Positions 48,353-60,359 of a DNA stretch of 64,000 nt are shown here, piece after piece. How positions within the stretch are numbered: position 1 is the stretch's first letter; every line of letters begins with the position of its first letter. Under the pieces are notes generated by a model. The model was not told the origin of the DNA. It searched no databases and was given only the letters and a program-made list of their open reading frames with translations. This DNA comes from Diadema setosum. Lineage: Eukaryota > Echinodermata > Echinoidea > Diadematoida > Diadematidae. The stretch is taken from positions 16,208,138-16,272,137 of the forward strand of contig NC_092697.1 in the NCBI RefSeq assembly GCF_964275005.1. The letters are read 5' to 3'. Both the position numbers and the translations under genes were made by a program.

Positions 48353-50199
48353 AGGGCCCCTGAAATCCAAATGCATGTTGATTTGTGTTGATTTATGATA
48401 CCCTCAACATCACTTTTGCGGTGAAACGAATATCTAGAAACATTCCATATATTTTTAACAATTTTTTCCTTCTATTTTTCTTCAGATTACTTGGGAACGC
48501 CCACGAAAAATCCTTCCAAACCAATATTCCTCAGATGACCTCATCTGTCAATCATTGCTTAAGTACTGAAATGTTGAATAACAGACATTGGAATGCACCT
48601 TCCCCTCAACTCAGCATAACTTGCATGTTCCCTCGCCATGTCTTTTGTTAGTCACATAAATATCACAGAAACATGCAAGTCTGAGGAATATTGGTTTGGA
48701 AGGATTTTTTGTGGGCGTTCCCAAGTAATCTGAAGAAAAATAGAAGAAAACTAGAAATGTCGCTACGGCGACTGATGCCTCCGCCATAATGCATGATTCT
48801 CCCAATAGGTGTATAGTACAATGTCTTGACAATGTGTGATGACAGTTTCACATAACTGGCAAAATATCGAAATAACAGCTTTGTCAGAAATATCTTGAAT
48901 GTTCACTTTCCACGAACTGGGTTTGCTATAATTGTCTATTAAAGAGTGCAGGTACACATATTTGGGGAATTGAAAATTTTTACTTGACTTCTGACCGACC
49001 TTGTTATAAGTTTATGCATTGAGTATAATTTTCAAGGTATGAAGAAAGAGTGTAATTACAGTAGTTACAATTTTTTTTTTTCATTTAAACCTGACCTTTG
49101 ACCTTAACCTTTGACCTTTGACCTTCTGGCTGGAAATTTCCAAGAGAATCTCCATCAAGTAATACATGTACATATATTAAACACTTTTAAAAATAATAAC
49201 GCAATCATTGCATATACTAGTATACATGTATGAGGGAAATACAGTAGTAACATTTTGAGGAGTTGACCTTGACCTTTGAACCCCTGACTATTGACCCATG
49301 ACCCCTAAATTCCCTAGATAATCCCTGCCAGTCAGTACATGCATATGTACTATGTTCCATGAAGATACATTGAACCATTTGCGAGAAAAGTGATATTGCA
49401 ACATTTTCACCTAACCTTTGACCTTTTGACCTTTGACCTTATGACATGAAACTCTCTCTGGAGAATCCTTACGCAGTAGTACATGTCTACACTAAGTTTC
49501 AAGAAAATAACTGCGGGCATTGCATAGATATGGGGGAAATAGCAACATTTTTAGCATTTGACCTTGACCTTTTGACCTTTGACCTCTTGTCAATGTCACT
49601 AGAATCTACTCAACTAATTGTCCCATCATACATCATCCTTGGACCAAGTTTGGTGAAAGCTGCTTCATCCAGTTTTGAGTTATCACATAAACAGATAAAT
49701 TTTAGGATTTGACCTTGATCTTTGACCTTTGACCTCTGTCCGATTTCACTGAAAAACTAATCAAGTAATTGTCCCATCATACATCATCCTCCAACAAAGT
49801 TTGGTGAAATTTGCTCCATACAGTCTTGAGTTATCGCGTAAACGGATACAATTTCATGATTTGACCTTGACCTTACTGACCTTTGACCTTTAGCCGATTT
49901 CACCCAAAATCTTATCAAATCGTTGCCCCATCATACTTCATACTTGGACCAAGTTTGGTAAAATTCCAGTAAATATTACTCAAGTTATCGCGTAAACGAA
50001 AGCGGACGGACGTACGGACGTACGTACGGACGGACGGACAACCCGAAAACATAATGCCTCCGGCACCACTTCGTGGCGGAGGCATAAAAATCGTTAAAAA
50101 TATATGGAATGTTTCTAGATATTTGTTTCACCGCAAAACTGATGTCGAGGGTATCATAAATCAACACAAATCAACATGCATTTGGATTTCAGGGGGTCT
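48353..50199. mobile_element. TTAA-flanked foldback element carrying a nested insertion
   Basis: gggcccctgaaatccaaatg (48354) and catttggatttcagggggtc (50179-50198) are the ends of arms about 180 bp long, flanked by TTAA on both sides. The right arm is split: its inner part is at 48670-48745 and its outer part at 50090-50199, with another element between. Without the insert it would be about 500 bp. Confidence 0.8.
48746..50089 (+). mobile_element. 'atgcctccgcca' element, copy 1, nested
   Basis: It starts ctagaaatgtcgctacggcg, carries atgcctccgcca near the left end and tggcggaggcat near the right end, and includes at least five tandem units with gaccttgacctttgacc (49085-49900) and a ggacggacgtacgt stretch. 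Non-coding. An opposite-strand copy is at 58968-60337. Confidence 0.75.
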
Positions 50200-51265
50200 T
50201 TAAACCTGCTGCCATGTAGCAATTATATGGCGACTTGACATTCATGTATGAATTATGAGGATTGATTAAAAAAAATGCAAACCTACTAGGCATAAACTAT
50301 AAATCTTTAGCAGGAAGAACCAATGTAAACAACTGAATTATTTCAGCATTTATTGATCACCAAATTGGCTTTTGTTATGAGTGTATAGAACAAAATGTTG
50401 ACAGTAATTCTCCAGGCCATCTTATTCAACCAATCATGCTCAATTTCTTATGGACAAGATGCATAAAATTTCTGCTGTGCCTTGTACACTATTAAACTGA
50501 CTTGCACATCTATTTAATTCAGACAGTTTGCTACGTACTCTCAGAGTATATACTTCTCCTCTGCTTAACAGGGGTTGATGCCATTGCCTCTCAGTCCCAT
50601 GTAGCCATGAACAGTGCAAAGTTTAGCAAGATTGAGCAACCGCAACATGTTACCCACACATTATCAGAAATAAGGCATGTCTTTCATTTGTGGAAGATGA
50701 GATGCTATAGCACATGTACACTTGATACATGATATCATTTCATATACACCTACAAACTTACCCCACAAACCATTTTGCATTGCATTCTTCATTTTCCAGG
50801 GGAAAAAAAAGATAGGAAATAAAATTACTGAATAACAATTATTGCTGTCCTTGAAACAAGATAGATGCACCAGTTGTCCCAGCAACAAGAGTTTAGCATA
50901 ATTTGTAGACTCGTTATTCATATGAAAAGCATTTCTGGCAGTTCTGTTCTAAGTCATCAGCAGTATATAACAGGAATTCCTTAATTCACTGCAAGCACTC
51001 TATTGATGCCATGCTTTTTTTTTTTTCAGACACAAGTCATTAGCAACATGAAAATGAACAGATTTGACCCTGACGGGTGTGCTCTGCCATGGAAGCAGCA
51101 ACCTGCAGCTACCCTGATTTGCGTTGGGCATGTGCTTGAATCAGAATTGTCAATCTCACTTGGGCGGTCAACGCCCCTTCTGCTTTTGTGAGCAGCATGC
51201 CACAAAGTCCTTTAGAGAGCGCCACGGCTGATGATGCGCCGAGTCAACAGGGCAGAGGAGCAGGA
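50200..51265. other. NDUFAF2 3' flank
   Basis: No gene or repeat recognised; part is presumably NDUFAF2 3' UTR, read leftwards. Confidence 0.4.
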
Positions 51266-51369
51266 TCAACTCTTGGAGGGTTTCCAGGCTGCCGGCTGAA
51301 ATTCCTTCCCCGTACTGACAGCCTCGTCCGTGGAATCCACCTTCTCGTAGGTTGGGGATGATGCGTGGC
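51266..51369 (-). CDS. NDUFAF2: NDUFAF2 exon 5: C terminus
   Basis: GHASSPTYEKVDSTDEAVST then GKEFQPAAWKPSKS and TGA (51266-51268). The acceptor follows ccacactcacag. The STGK.FQP..W motif matches the family C terminus. Confidence 0.92.
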
Positions 51370-54300
51370 CTGTGAGTGTGGATGGGGAAACTTTTTAGAA
51401 TACACGATAACAAAAAATAAAAATAAATAAATAAATAAATAACTATTAGTTATTTATTTATTTATTTATCTGATGATGTGAAGCACGAGTACACCGATGT
51501 CAGCCAACAGAATAACGCTACCTTTAGGATTTTGTGGTTTGTGTATCTTTTGATAGTAAACAAGCACTTTTTGGAATGTACTACAAATCAATTTATGAAA
51601 TAGCAAATTATAAGTCAATTATGATGTCCCCGTTATGTTTCTTCACACATCGGTGTGCGCAACTACTTTTGAATCTCACACAAGGTTCGACAACTCTTTG
51701 CTTTATCTTGTCATAGCACTACAGCAGACATGCTAAATTTTCAAAGAAGAAAACAATTCTAGGTACCTCTTCCCAATTCCTTTTAGTCAGGAATGTTTTC
51801 ACTGCAATTGCTTGCTTTCTAATTGTAAAGCATTGTGTGATTCAGTCCTGGTTATGATGCAAAATTATGAAACCATAAAACTGAATCAACGTGAAGCACA
51901 CAAAATAATCATATGAATTTCACTTTCTCGAATATGTCTTATACGCTGTATTCTGGAGGTCTTTTGAACGTTCCTGTCAAGTACTTTATGAACAATAAAA
52001 TATTCATGTCTTACTTCTTAATACCTAATTTGGTATGTACAGTGTTGCTGCATCGTTTACCCATAATTACTGTCTCCAAATTATGTCACCTCGAGATGAT
52101 TGCTCCATTTATCATTGTACTCCGCATCAAGAATCACAACTGATTCATTAATCCTCATTTCCACAGCTTTCTGAGATACAGCCTTTGACTAAATGGATAA
52201 TTACTTGTCAAAGTACTTGATGTAAAATACATGTCATTACTGAATAAAATGCACTCACCCTTGGCTGTTGTTTGCACTGGTCTTGCTACCAGACCTTCAT
52301 GATACTCCAGTTCCTGTCTCTGTATCAGACAGAACCAACAATGTTAGCAAGCAATTAAAATGACAAAGTTTGACAAATCATTATCAAGAGACTCATGCCT
52401 TATCATATTGTGTGAAGTCAGAAAGTAATGATAAACCACATATAGTAAAGAATATCTAATCAATCCCAACCTGGCTAGGTGATTGACACTTGCTAGTGTG
52501 TGTGGAAGGAATATGAAGAATCTCCTTGATGTAAAAATTATGTATGTCAAAATAGAAGTTTGAATTGCACCTTGAAATGATTTGCATAGAGTTAAGCCTT
52601 GAGGCATGCCAGATGACACAACAGCTACGAAACCTGATACAATAATGATGGTTGCTGTTACATTTTGATAGAGCATCTTTCTTTCAGGTCATATTAAATG
52701 GGCAAAAAATTTTGTATCAGATCATGTTAAATATAAATCACTAATAATGCCATTCTCATCATATTTGTGTTTTACAGAGTAAGCGCATTTAAACAGGAAA
52801 GTAATAAAGTCTGCAGCATTTCACAGAAAAGTACAAAACCACTCCTAAACATTCTTATGGCATTTCACATGAAAGTGCTGATAGCATTTCAAAAAAAAAA
52901 AACTTTTCAAGTATCGCTGCAGTATAAGCCATACTGTGGGGATTCTATGGCAGGAGGTGCTTTGTTACTGAGGCTACTGAAGTGTAACAACAGGGAGAGA
53001 AATTCACGGGGAACTCCTCGACTACCCTGTACATGAAACAATGGTGACAGAACTAATGAGAGACAACAGGTCCTGGATGATGAGGATGAAAGTGCACACA
53101 TCTGTGAATTCTGCCAAATACCTCTTTATCTTTGCGCTCCACCTCTGCAGCCCGAGCCTTGATGATCCTGGTCTTTTTCTCTCTCATGGCTATTTCCTCC
53201 TCAGTTGGTGGGTCTATTCTTTTACCCCTGACCCAAGCTGAAGGGGCAAAAAGATTTTGATAGAAAGGCAAGAGATGAAATAAAACAAAAAATGGGGGAA
53301 GAATACAAGATTATTTCATAACCATGATTTCATTATCAACACATGATTTGCACCAATTCTGAAATTTATCCGAGAATGTCTGTGATCGGTGGCCTGTGAT
53401 GAGGGGGAATACTTACGTGTACATGCAGTAATGATACAAATACAAACTACATGATACACAGTGTACAATTTATCACTGTCATTCTCAATGAATGATGCTA
53501 CAATACAGTGTAGTTCACAATTTCAGATTAACAACAGGAAAAAAAAAAAAAAAACGGGAAAAACTCCTGTGTAGACAAAAAGGACTTACACAAATCACTG
53601 CCATACGGAAAGCAAACTTGGGGTAGGGATAGTACAAACTAAATCAGCAGAGTTTTCCTATATTAATAGCATGAAAGGGACTGTACAGTACTGGTTGAGG
53701 TGGGGATTCAGGTTTATAACATTCCTAAGTGAGATAATGAGAAACCTCTTAATAAACATGAAAGAACGTGTAATTCTAAGAAGGATTCAACATTCATTTG
53801 ATGAAAATTGGTTTTCAAATGGCCAAGATATCCAAAAAAGTGGTAATGATAAAAGGCGACAGGCCACGCCTTTTATTAGGATCTCTTTGTTTCACCTTGT
53901 TTTTGGATATTTCAGCCATTTCAAAACCGATTTTCATCAAATAAACTTTTGATGCCCCTTAGAATTGCATGCTCTTTGACATCTCATGGAGTGGTTTCTG
54001 AATATCTTGCAAAACATTAAAAGCTAAATCCTCACCTCAACCAGAACTGTCAAATGTAAGTAGACAGTCAGTGAAAATGCTCCTGGAATTGTTACCTTCC
54101 CACTCGATTGGCACCATCCCTGCTTCATACTCAAAGTGGCTGACTGAGGATTCGACGCTTCGTCTTGCCTTCATTTCTTCACCTACAAGAGGATATGGTG
54201 CAATGCACAGAATATGTTCAATTTCACAGCAGTACATATTGAATCTCAACTTCACCATAATTACAAGTTCACCTTCATTAACATAAGGATTGAGAGAATG

Positions 54301-56711
54301 CAGCAATATTAGTAGAACAAATCAGTGAAACTTTGAGGAAAATTGGACAATCGATGCAAAAGTTATGAATTTGTAAAATTTTTGTGTTGGAACTGCTGGA
54401 TGAGGAGACTACTAAGGCTCGTGATGTCATATGAGTACAACAGTATAAAGAAAATGTAAAGAAACTTCAACATATTTTCACTTTTTTCGCATAATAAAAG
54501 AGCACTTGACTTGCCTCTTTCTAAAGGCAATGGGAATAATATTACCCATAACATATGCCAGTAACGATTCAAGGGAATGTGTACATTTTTCAAAAGATGA
54601 AATTTTGTGTATAAATTCTCTTTATATTTTCCTTATATGGTTGTACGCATGTGACATCATACACTGCAGTAGTCTTCTCATCCAGCGGTGACTGCACAAA
54701 AACTTCAAAAATTTATATTAACTTTTGAACGGATTGTCCAATTTTCCTCAAACTTTCAATGATGTGTTCTAATATTATTGCTACATTTTCTCAATCCTTA
54801 TGTTAATGAAGGTGAACTTGTCCTTTAAGAGCTCCCTTTCAGTTTCAAAGCTTGTGTCACCACCCGCACCAAGGTTCGACTGTGCACAAAAGCATATACA
54901 TAGTAGATCTAGATTTCTACATGTAGCAGGCAGTCAAATTTTGGATGGAATTATGGTCAAATTAGGGCAAGTCTCGCCGTCACACTTTGGTTCCATATTG
55001 ATTGAATAAATTTAGCTTGCTTTGACTCAAACAATAGAAATACCATTATGAAAAGTAAACAGCGTTACTTTACGTAGATCTATAATCTATAATGCAGTTT
55101 AGGTGTTACACACAATTTTGATGCATCACTATTAAAGGTAGGGAATCCCATTTGCATGCCTTAAATGAAGAGTTGTATAAATACAGTGGTATGTTGAAGA
55201 GAGTATCATTTTAGAAACTCCCATAAAGTATTGAAAGTGGAAGGTTACATTTAGTACATTTTTATTGACCGTTAGATTTTGAATTGAATTTTTTTCGGGG
55301 CTCACCGTAGATTCCAGTACATTACTAGGCTACCTTTGCAGACCCATGTACTGCATGTGTGTCCATCATGTATATTTTGTGAAGAAAGTTCATCAAAACT
55401 TACAAACATTTCTATATACATTCTTGCCACACACTCTATATGTTATTACATCAGCTCTTATACTTTTAGATTTGTGTTTATAGATAAAAAAAAAATACAG
55501 AAGACTGCAACAAAAAGGCTTAAGTGTGGCTGACACACAGAACTACTGAGTAGTTGAGTTTTGTGCATTATTCAAATTGTAGATAACTGTTGACTTCCAA
55601 ATTTCTCAGCAGTGGCCTAAACAAGTCCCCTGAGGTTCATATTCAATGTTTTGCTGCATTTTGGGAGGTCTGTAAAAGGTATCCCCTACCTTTAATGTGT
55701 GAATTATAATTGTTCAGCCTGGCATGAATATCAAATACACTGTCACTGTGTACACAAGAAAATTAATTTAGTTTGACATCCTTTCATTAAGGATTTTATT
55801 TTTTCTTATTACAGTTGAACCTCTATTATCCGGCCTCCCTTTATCCGGATCTCTCTATTATCCGGACGCAATCTCGCCGTGATTTTTTAATCTTTTTTAA
55901 AGAATTGTGGGAGGAAAGGGGGATTCCCAACTCACATTTCTTAATAATGATTTAGGTAAATCATCCCAAGAATTTATAAAAGAAAATGATTTCATTCTTG
56001 CAAACACGAACCTCTATTTTGGGGTCTGTTACTGAGTGTAACAATGAAAAGGTTGCGGTATACACATTACTACATGTGGTACTACAATGGGCTACATCAG
56101 TACATGTGTATGTATATGTACATGTATAAAGCATTGAGTCTCCCGTATCCGGCCAAATCCCTTATCCGGATGAGCCCCGGTCCCGACTTGTCCGGATACG
56201 AGAGGTTCAACTGTATTATTGGTATCTAGGGCCCCGTTGCTAGAAACTTTGCGTTTAAACGCAACTTGCAACTGATTGTCACTGGCCAATCAAAATCATT
56301 GTTGCATGCATGTCTTCTTAATAGGGCAGACCCTGAGCCAATCAGAATGGTTGTTTCAAAATTAGCAATTATTTGCAATTGATTGCAACTTTCTTGCAAC
56401 GGGGCCTAAGTTTTGTTCATCCATTCTAGTATTATAGTGTTGGGTCATACACATCACTCATCAGCTCACATTTATCCACGTTACACTACCATGACTACAG
56501 TGGTGTTACACTACAGCTCTGAGACTGAATATCAACCTCACACTGGCACTGCACTGTGTGTCCTCACCTCAACGTCCTCACTCAGTTTTGCTTACTTACC
56601 TAGGGCATTTGTCGTACTTGGGATTTCATAATACTTGTTTCCCAGCTTATCAACGCCTACCAGAATCTTCGCCGGTTTTGAAGACCTGAACAGAGCTCTA
56701 ACAAAATTCAT
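51266..56711 (-). CDS. NDUFAF2: Mitochondrial complex I assembly factor NDUFAF2 (mimitin, B17.2L), 159 aa (gene-level entry)
   Basis: Coding exons on the minus strand: 56711-56600, 54182-54096, 53237-53122, 52319-52259, 51369-51266; phases 1, 1, 0 and 1 all join. NDUFAF2 is a mitochondrial matrix paralogue of the complex I subunit NDUFA12 and binds a late assembly intermediate of complex I. Family landmarks in order: LFRSS (8-12), VGVDKLGNKYYEIP (18-31), MKARRSVE, DYEAG-like FEYEAGMVPIEWE, AWVRGKRIDPPTEEEI, a lysine/glutamate helix (REKKTRIIKARAAEVERKDK), RPVQTTAKGHASSP and the ending STGKEFQPAAWKPSKS. Human NDUFAF2 is 169 aa with the same order. No N-terminal presequence is obvious, as usual for this family. 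It is divergent from ERCC8 and shares its upstream region. Confidence 0.95.
51418..51472. repeat. (AAAT)n / (ATTT)n inverted microsatellite
   Basis: aaataaataaataaataact followed by tagttatttatttatttatt, a perfect small hairpin just upstream of NDUFAF2 exon 5 in the direction of transcription. Confidence 0.9.
52259..52319 (-). CDS. NDUFAF2: NDUFAF2 exon 4
   Basis: A 61-bp exon reading RQELEYHEGLVARPVQTTAK. The alternative acceptor 2 nt downstream would hit a stop within seven codons, which fixes the boundary at 52319. RPVQTTAKGHAS corresponds to PPVQTQIKGHAS in human. Confidence 0.9.
53122..53237 (-). CDS. NDUFAF2: NDUFAF2 exon 3
   Basis: AWVRGKRIDPPTEEEIAMRE then a charged helix ending ERKDKE. 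Acceptor ccccttcag, donor GAG|gtattt, ending in phase 0. Confidence 0.93.
53685..54050. mobile_element. Foldback MITE in NDUFAF2 intron 2
   Basis: ACAGTACTGGTTGAGGTG and CACCTCAACCAGAACTGT are inverted ends; inside, gatgaaaattggttttcaaa pairs with ttcaaaaccgattttcatca. Length 366 bp. It ends 46 bp before exon 2. Relatives are at 30290-30620 and in EMI-EGF intron 1. Confidence 0.8.
54096..54182 (-). CDS. NDUFAF2: NDUFAF2 exon 2
   Basis: GEEMKARRSVESSVSHFEYE then AGMVPIEWEG. Acceptor cttgtag, donor GAAG|gtaaca, phase 1-1. Confidence 0.93.
54262..54824. mobile_element. MITE in NDUFAF2 intron 1, right end with TTAA
   Basis: acaagttcaccttcattaac (54263) is mirrored by gttaatgaaggtgaacttgt (54802-54821), followed by TTAA at 54825. 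Inner stems gaggaaaattggacaatc / gattgtccaattttcctc add to the palindrome. The left target site is no longer intact. Confidence 0.75.
55136..55691. mobile_element. TTAA-flanked MITE in NDUFAF2 intron 1
   Basis: AGGTAGGGAATCCC and GGTATCCCCTACCT are inverted ends between TTAA at 55132-55135 and 55692-55695. Length 556 bp, non-coding. Confidence 0.8.
55812..56213. mobile_element. Pogo/Tigger-type MITE in NDUFAF2 intron 1
   Basis: CAGTTGAACCTCTATTATCC and GGATACGAGAGGTTCAACTG are inverted ends (20 of 22 match) flanked by TA. These ends are characteristic of pogo-like Tc1/mariner derivatives. Length 402 bp, no transposase. A fragment of the family is at 1432. Confidence 0.88.
56228..56409. mobile_element. 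'GGCCCCGTTGC' hairpin MITE in NDUFAF2 intron 1
   Basis: tagggccccgttgctagaaa and tttcttgcaacggggcctaa are inverted ends 180 bp apart; the interior has repeated ttgcaa/gcaact words. It lies 14 bp from the pogo MITE. Confidence 0.75.
56600..56711 (-). CDS. NDUFAF2: NDUFAF2 exon 1
   Basis: MNFVRALFRSSKPAKILVGV then DKLGNKYYEIPSTTNAL, with donor CTAG|gtaagt in phase 1. The DKLGNKYYEIP block is the NDUFA12/NDUFAF2 family signature. Confidence 0.93.
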
Positions 56712-57339
56712 GTTTTTCTTTCCCTAGGACCTTCCGCTGATTGGGATGGAGGATGTGCCGGATAACAAACCCTGTTATGTTTGTGTTCAGGATCCTGCAA
56801 CATACACTGTAGGCCTATGTACTTATACACTGTAATTATGTTGCACGGAGATAGATTGCGTAAAGGCTGTGCAAGGTATTGGCACGTTCAATTAAATGTT
56901 ACAACTTTTGAATTTTCTTTCACCATCAATTCATTAATATATCTATAAGAATTAATAAATAAAATAGGTTGTTTTTAAATTTACTTATAGGTTGAATAAC
57001 TTTGACATAAATTGAAAATGACCAAATCAAAATTAAAATCGAGAACGCACTTTACATCATACTGACCAGACTAATATGGCGACTTACATGAGTATTTGGC
57101 AGAAAGGGCATCCTTCTTGTAGTGAGTGGTGCGAGTGGTGCAAGTGCCACGCTAGTGAGAGGTCTGCGTCTGCTTCAAAAGAAAATGCAGAATTAAATTT
57201 ACCTCATCCGAACGAAACGAACTGACAAAAGGCATGAGAGCCGTACCAGATTCTTGTGACTACACTACTTGAAGGGAATTCTGAGAAATTAATCGCCGTG
57301 AACGGTGAACACTGGTGAAAAAGCACCATCACAGTGACC
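56712..57339. promoter_or_regulatory. Shared head-to-head promoter region of NDUFAF2 and ERCC8
   Basis: 628 bp separate the two start codons on opposite strands, so both transcripts must start in or near this interval unless one has a distant 5' exon. No TATA box stands out. An atggcg element (around 57075), a YY1-like motif common at housekeeping promoters, and short GTGGTGCGAGTGGTGCAAGTG-type repeats (around 57130) are visible. ERCC8 and NDUFAF2 are also divergent neighbours in human. Confidence 0.65.
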
Positions 57340-57512
57340 ATGTTGAATGTCCTCACGGAGAGGAGCCGTGGAAATCTGCGGCCAAGTCAAATTCAGCGTG
57401 CCGAAGCTACCCGACGAACGTTCCGACTGCAGCTGAGCAAGCATCGCGATGTCCAGCGCATTCACGCGAGTGGAATCAACTCATTGGATATTGATCCCGT
57501 AGAACATAAATA
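57340..57512 (+). CDS. ERCC8: ERCC8 exon 1: DDB1-docking N terminus
   Basis: [20 protein letters not shown], then AEATRRTF..., ending [13 protein letters not shown] with donor TA|gtaaga in phase 2. It corresponds to the MLGFL...GINTLDIEPVE region of human CSA. Confidence 0.94.
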
Positions 57513-59926
57513 GTAAGAAACAAGCCGCGCCGCTGTGCAGATGTGCGTAGTGAGCAGATAATTTGTGTAATGAGTAACTATTATATTTTACTAATTTACT
57601 TGAATTAGAATTAAATCTAATTGCTACCTAAATTTATAGATTTGAATTGCAAATATGATTCATAAAGAAAAGGTTGATGATAACGCAACACCCATGTACT
57701 GGCCCACGCCACGGGCACGATGTTAATGTCAGTAGATCTTCAGCATGTTCAGTGATCTTAGAGGTAGCATAGCATAGTAAACTAAACAAAATACAGAGCC
57801 TGTAGATCGCTCTTTTCTACACTAATTCCCAGATTCCAGACCATGGTAAAATTTATGCCTTCTATAACGTTAGATGGCCCGGGCCTGGCCCGATTGCAAT
57901 GTGAAAGATGAAACTAACAATATTTATGATGTCATTTAGATTAGAATATGAAGATCCACACGAAAAATCAAGACGAGGGAATTCTGAGTACGAAAATTCT
58001 TTGCCTAGGTCCTGGACAGTGGAACATGGAAGATCACTCACTGACATAATCTACTTTTGTACTGTATATTATTCTTGCTCCTCCTGGGGGCATGGAGACA
58101 TGTATATGAAAATATTTGAAAAACTTTTCTCAAGCTCAATTTTAACATGAATAAGGATGTGCAAGTGTATTTGAAAGATGATAAAGATTTTTTTTTTTTT
58201 TTTTTTTGCATTTGAACTTGTATATTTTCTCTATATTATTCTTCGTTTTTACGTCAGAGGACGATGCAGATTTTCTATTTATGGCAACTTAAGGGGCATG
58301 GGAAAAAAATTGCATAAATTCATATTTATAACTACGTTCAAGCTTTAAGGGTTTGTTTGATTATGCCCAACTTTTGCTTAAAAAGTTAGGATTTTTTCAT
58401 TAATATTTGTAGGGCCTACATTTATTCAATCCACAATCTTTTAATCCTCATAATCTCCAGAGGTGTCTATTTGCCACTTTTTTTTTTCTTTCTTTGACAA
58501 CATTTTTTTTCTAGGTACCATAGTGAAACTAAAAATCATTTATTTTGTTTCAAAATATTTCAAGAAATGCAGCAGAATGATCTGGCAACAGAATGCAAGA
58601 ATTTCAATGCAGACGAAAAAATTTTGGAGCTCTTGCCTAATTTATATTGAATGTCACCAGAACAATTTTTACAAGTACAAGGTAATCTAATAGAGACAGG
58701 GTATACTAGATAAACAACCATATCAAGTGAAACTGCTAGTGTATATCCAGTGGGTGCTTTTTACTGAATAACTTCATTCTCCCAGTATAGAAAAAGTGAA
58801 AAGGGATTACAAAATACAGGACACTCGCATTAAAACGAACATGGTTATAACAACATTTGTTACAACAAAGTAAAACTTCAAGTCCCAGCATTATTAATAA
58901 AGTCTATGGTGCAAAATTCACATTGATCTATTACGAAAGAGAATTGCTGTTCCCAAAGATTTTTACGCCTCCGCCACAAAGTGGTGCTGGAGGCATTATG
59001 GTTTCGGGTTGTCTGTCCTTCTGTCCGTCCGTCCTTCCATCCGTCCATCCTTGTGTCTGTAATGAATTTTGTGGACAGCGTAACTAAAAAACCTTTTGAG
59101 GTATTCTAATGAAACTTAGCATGTATTGTGTATTGGGGGTGAAGTTGTGCCTATCAACTTTTTGGTGCACATGCTCACGGTCAAAGGTCAAAAGGTCAAG
59201 GTCAAATGCTTAAAATTTCACTATTTCCCCCATAACTAAGCAATGCCTGAAGATATTTTCTTCAAACTTGGTGTATACACGTATTACCCAATTAAGATTC
59301 TCTGGTGAAAGTTTGGGGTCATGAGGTCAAAGGTCAAAAGTTCAAGTTAAAATGTTAAAATTTTACTTTTTTTTTCCATATCTTGGAAATTGTTCAAGGT
59401 ATCTTCATGGAACATAGTATTATGCATGTACTGACTGGCAGTGATATCAATTTGGGTTCATGGGGTCAAAGGAAAAGGGCAACACTTCAAAATTTTACTA
59501 TTTTGCTAATAACTATTAAACTATTAAAATATTGCCCTAAATTCTTGTTATGTGTCTTGCATAAAAGAATGGAACATGTTACCCTCAGATGTTAAAGATA
59601 GTAACACTTTTTCCAGATTTAAAGTGTTGACTCGGAAGTATTTGCTTCATCGATATTCTCAGTCTCATTGATGCTGCTCCTTTTAAATTCTAGATACATG
59701 ACTTCATCTCATTGCTTTCCATTTGAGTAACATAGTCTAAATACCAATTATGTTTTGCTTTAAAATTCCATAGGTAGTGTGTGTGTGTGTGTGTGTGTGC
59801 ACTTAGAATCCATCCATGTATGTTAAAGCCACTGTGTAATTCTGGTTTATGGTAAAAATTAGAAACTCTCCTTTTGAAAGGGTCCTTACCTGTGGAGAAG
59901 TGAGGGTTCTGAGACCATACCACAAA

Positions 59927-59970
<44 letters not shown>

Positions 59971-60327
59971 CTGCTCCCTCTTGTGGTCATATATCACTAG
60001 CCGATAAAATAAATTTTAAATTGACTCGAGGGGGGGGCAATAAATTTGGTGTCAATTTTTTTTTTGGTTTCTGGGGTGTGGTTGCTGCGCTTCTTGAGGG
60101 ATTCCACTAGAATTATTCTGTGGCTTTAATATGTTTGTATTAGTGAGTTGTTATATTACATGTCTTAACTTACCTTTTCATTCAACACATTTGTGACGAA
60201 ACATGTCATTTTAATATTTTGCCAATTTCATGAAAATGTAATCACACATTGTCCACATGTACTACAGACCTATTAGGAGAATCATGCATTATGACGGAGG
60301 CATACCAGTCACTATAGCGACATTCCT

Positions 60328-60359
<32 letters not shown>

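Noticed and set aside
49085-49900. CRISPR-like array from regularly recurring 'gacctttgacctt'
   Set aside because: The spacers are themselves repeated, the repeat is part of an interspersed animal element, and the genome is eukaryotic.
52344-52676. 110-aa hydrophobic minus-strand ORF
   Set aside because: It lies in NDUFAF2 intron 3, matches no family and has composition like surrounding AT-rich intron.
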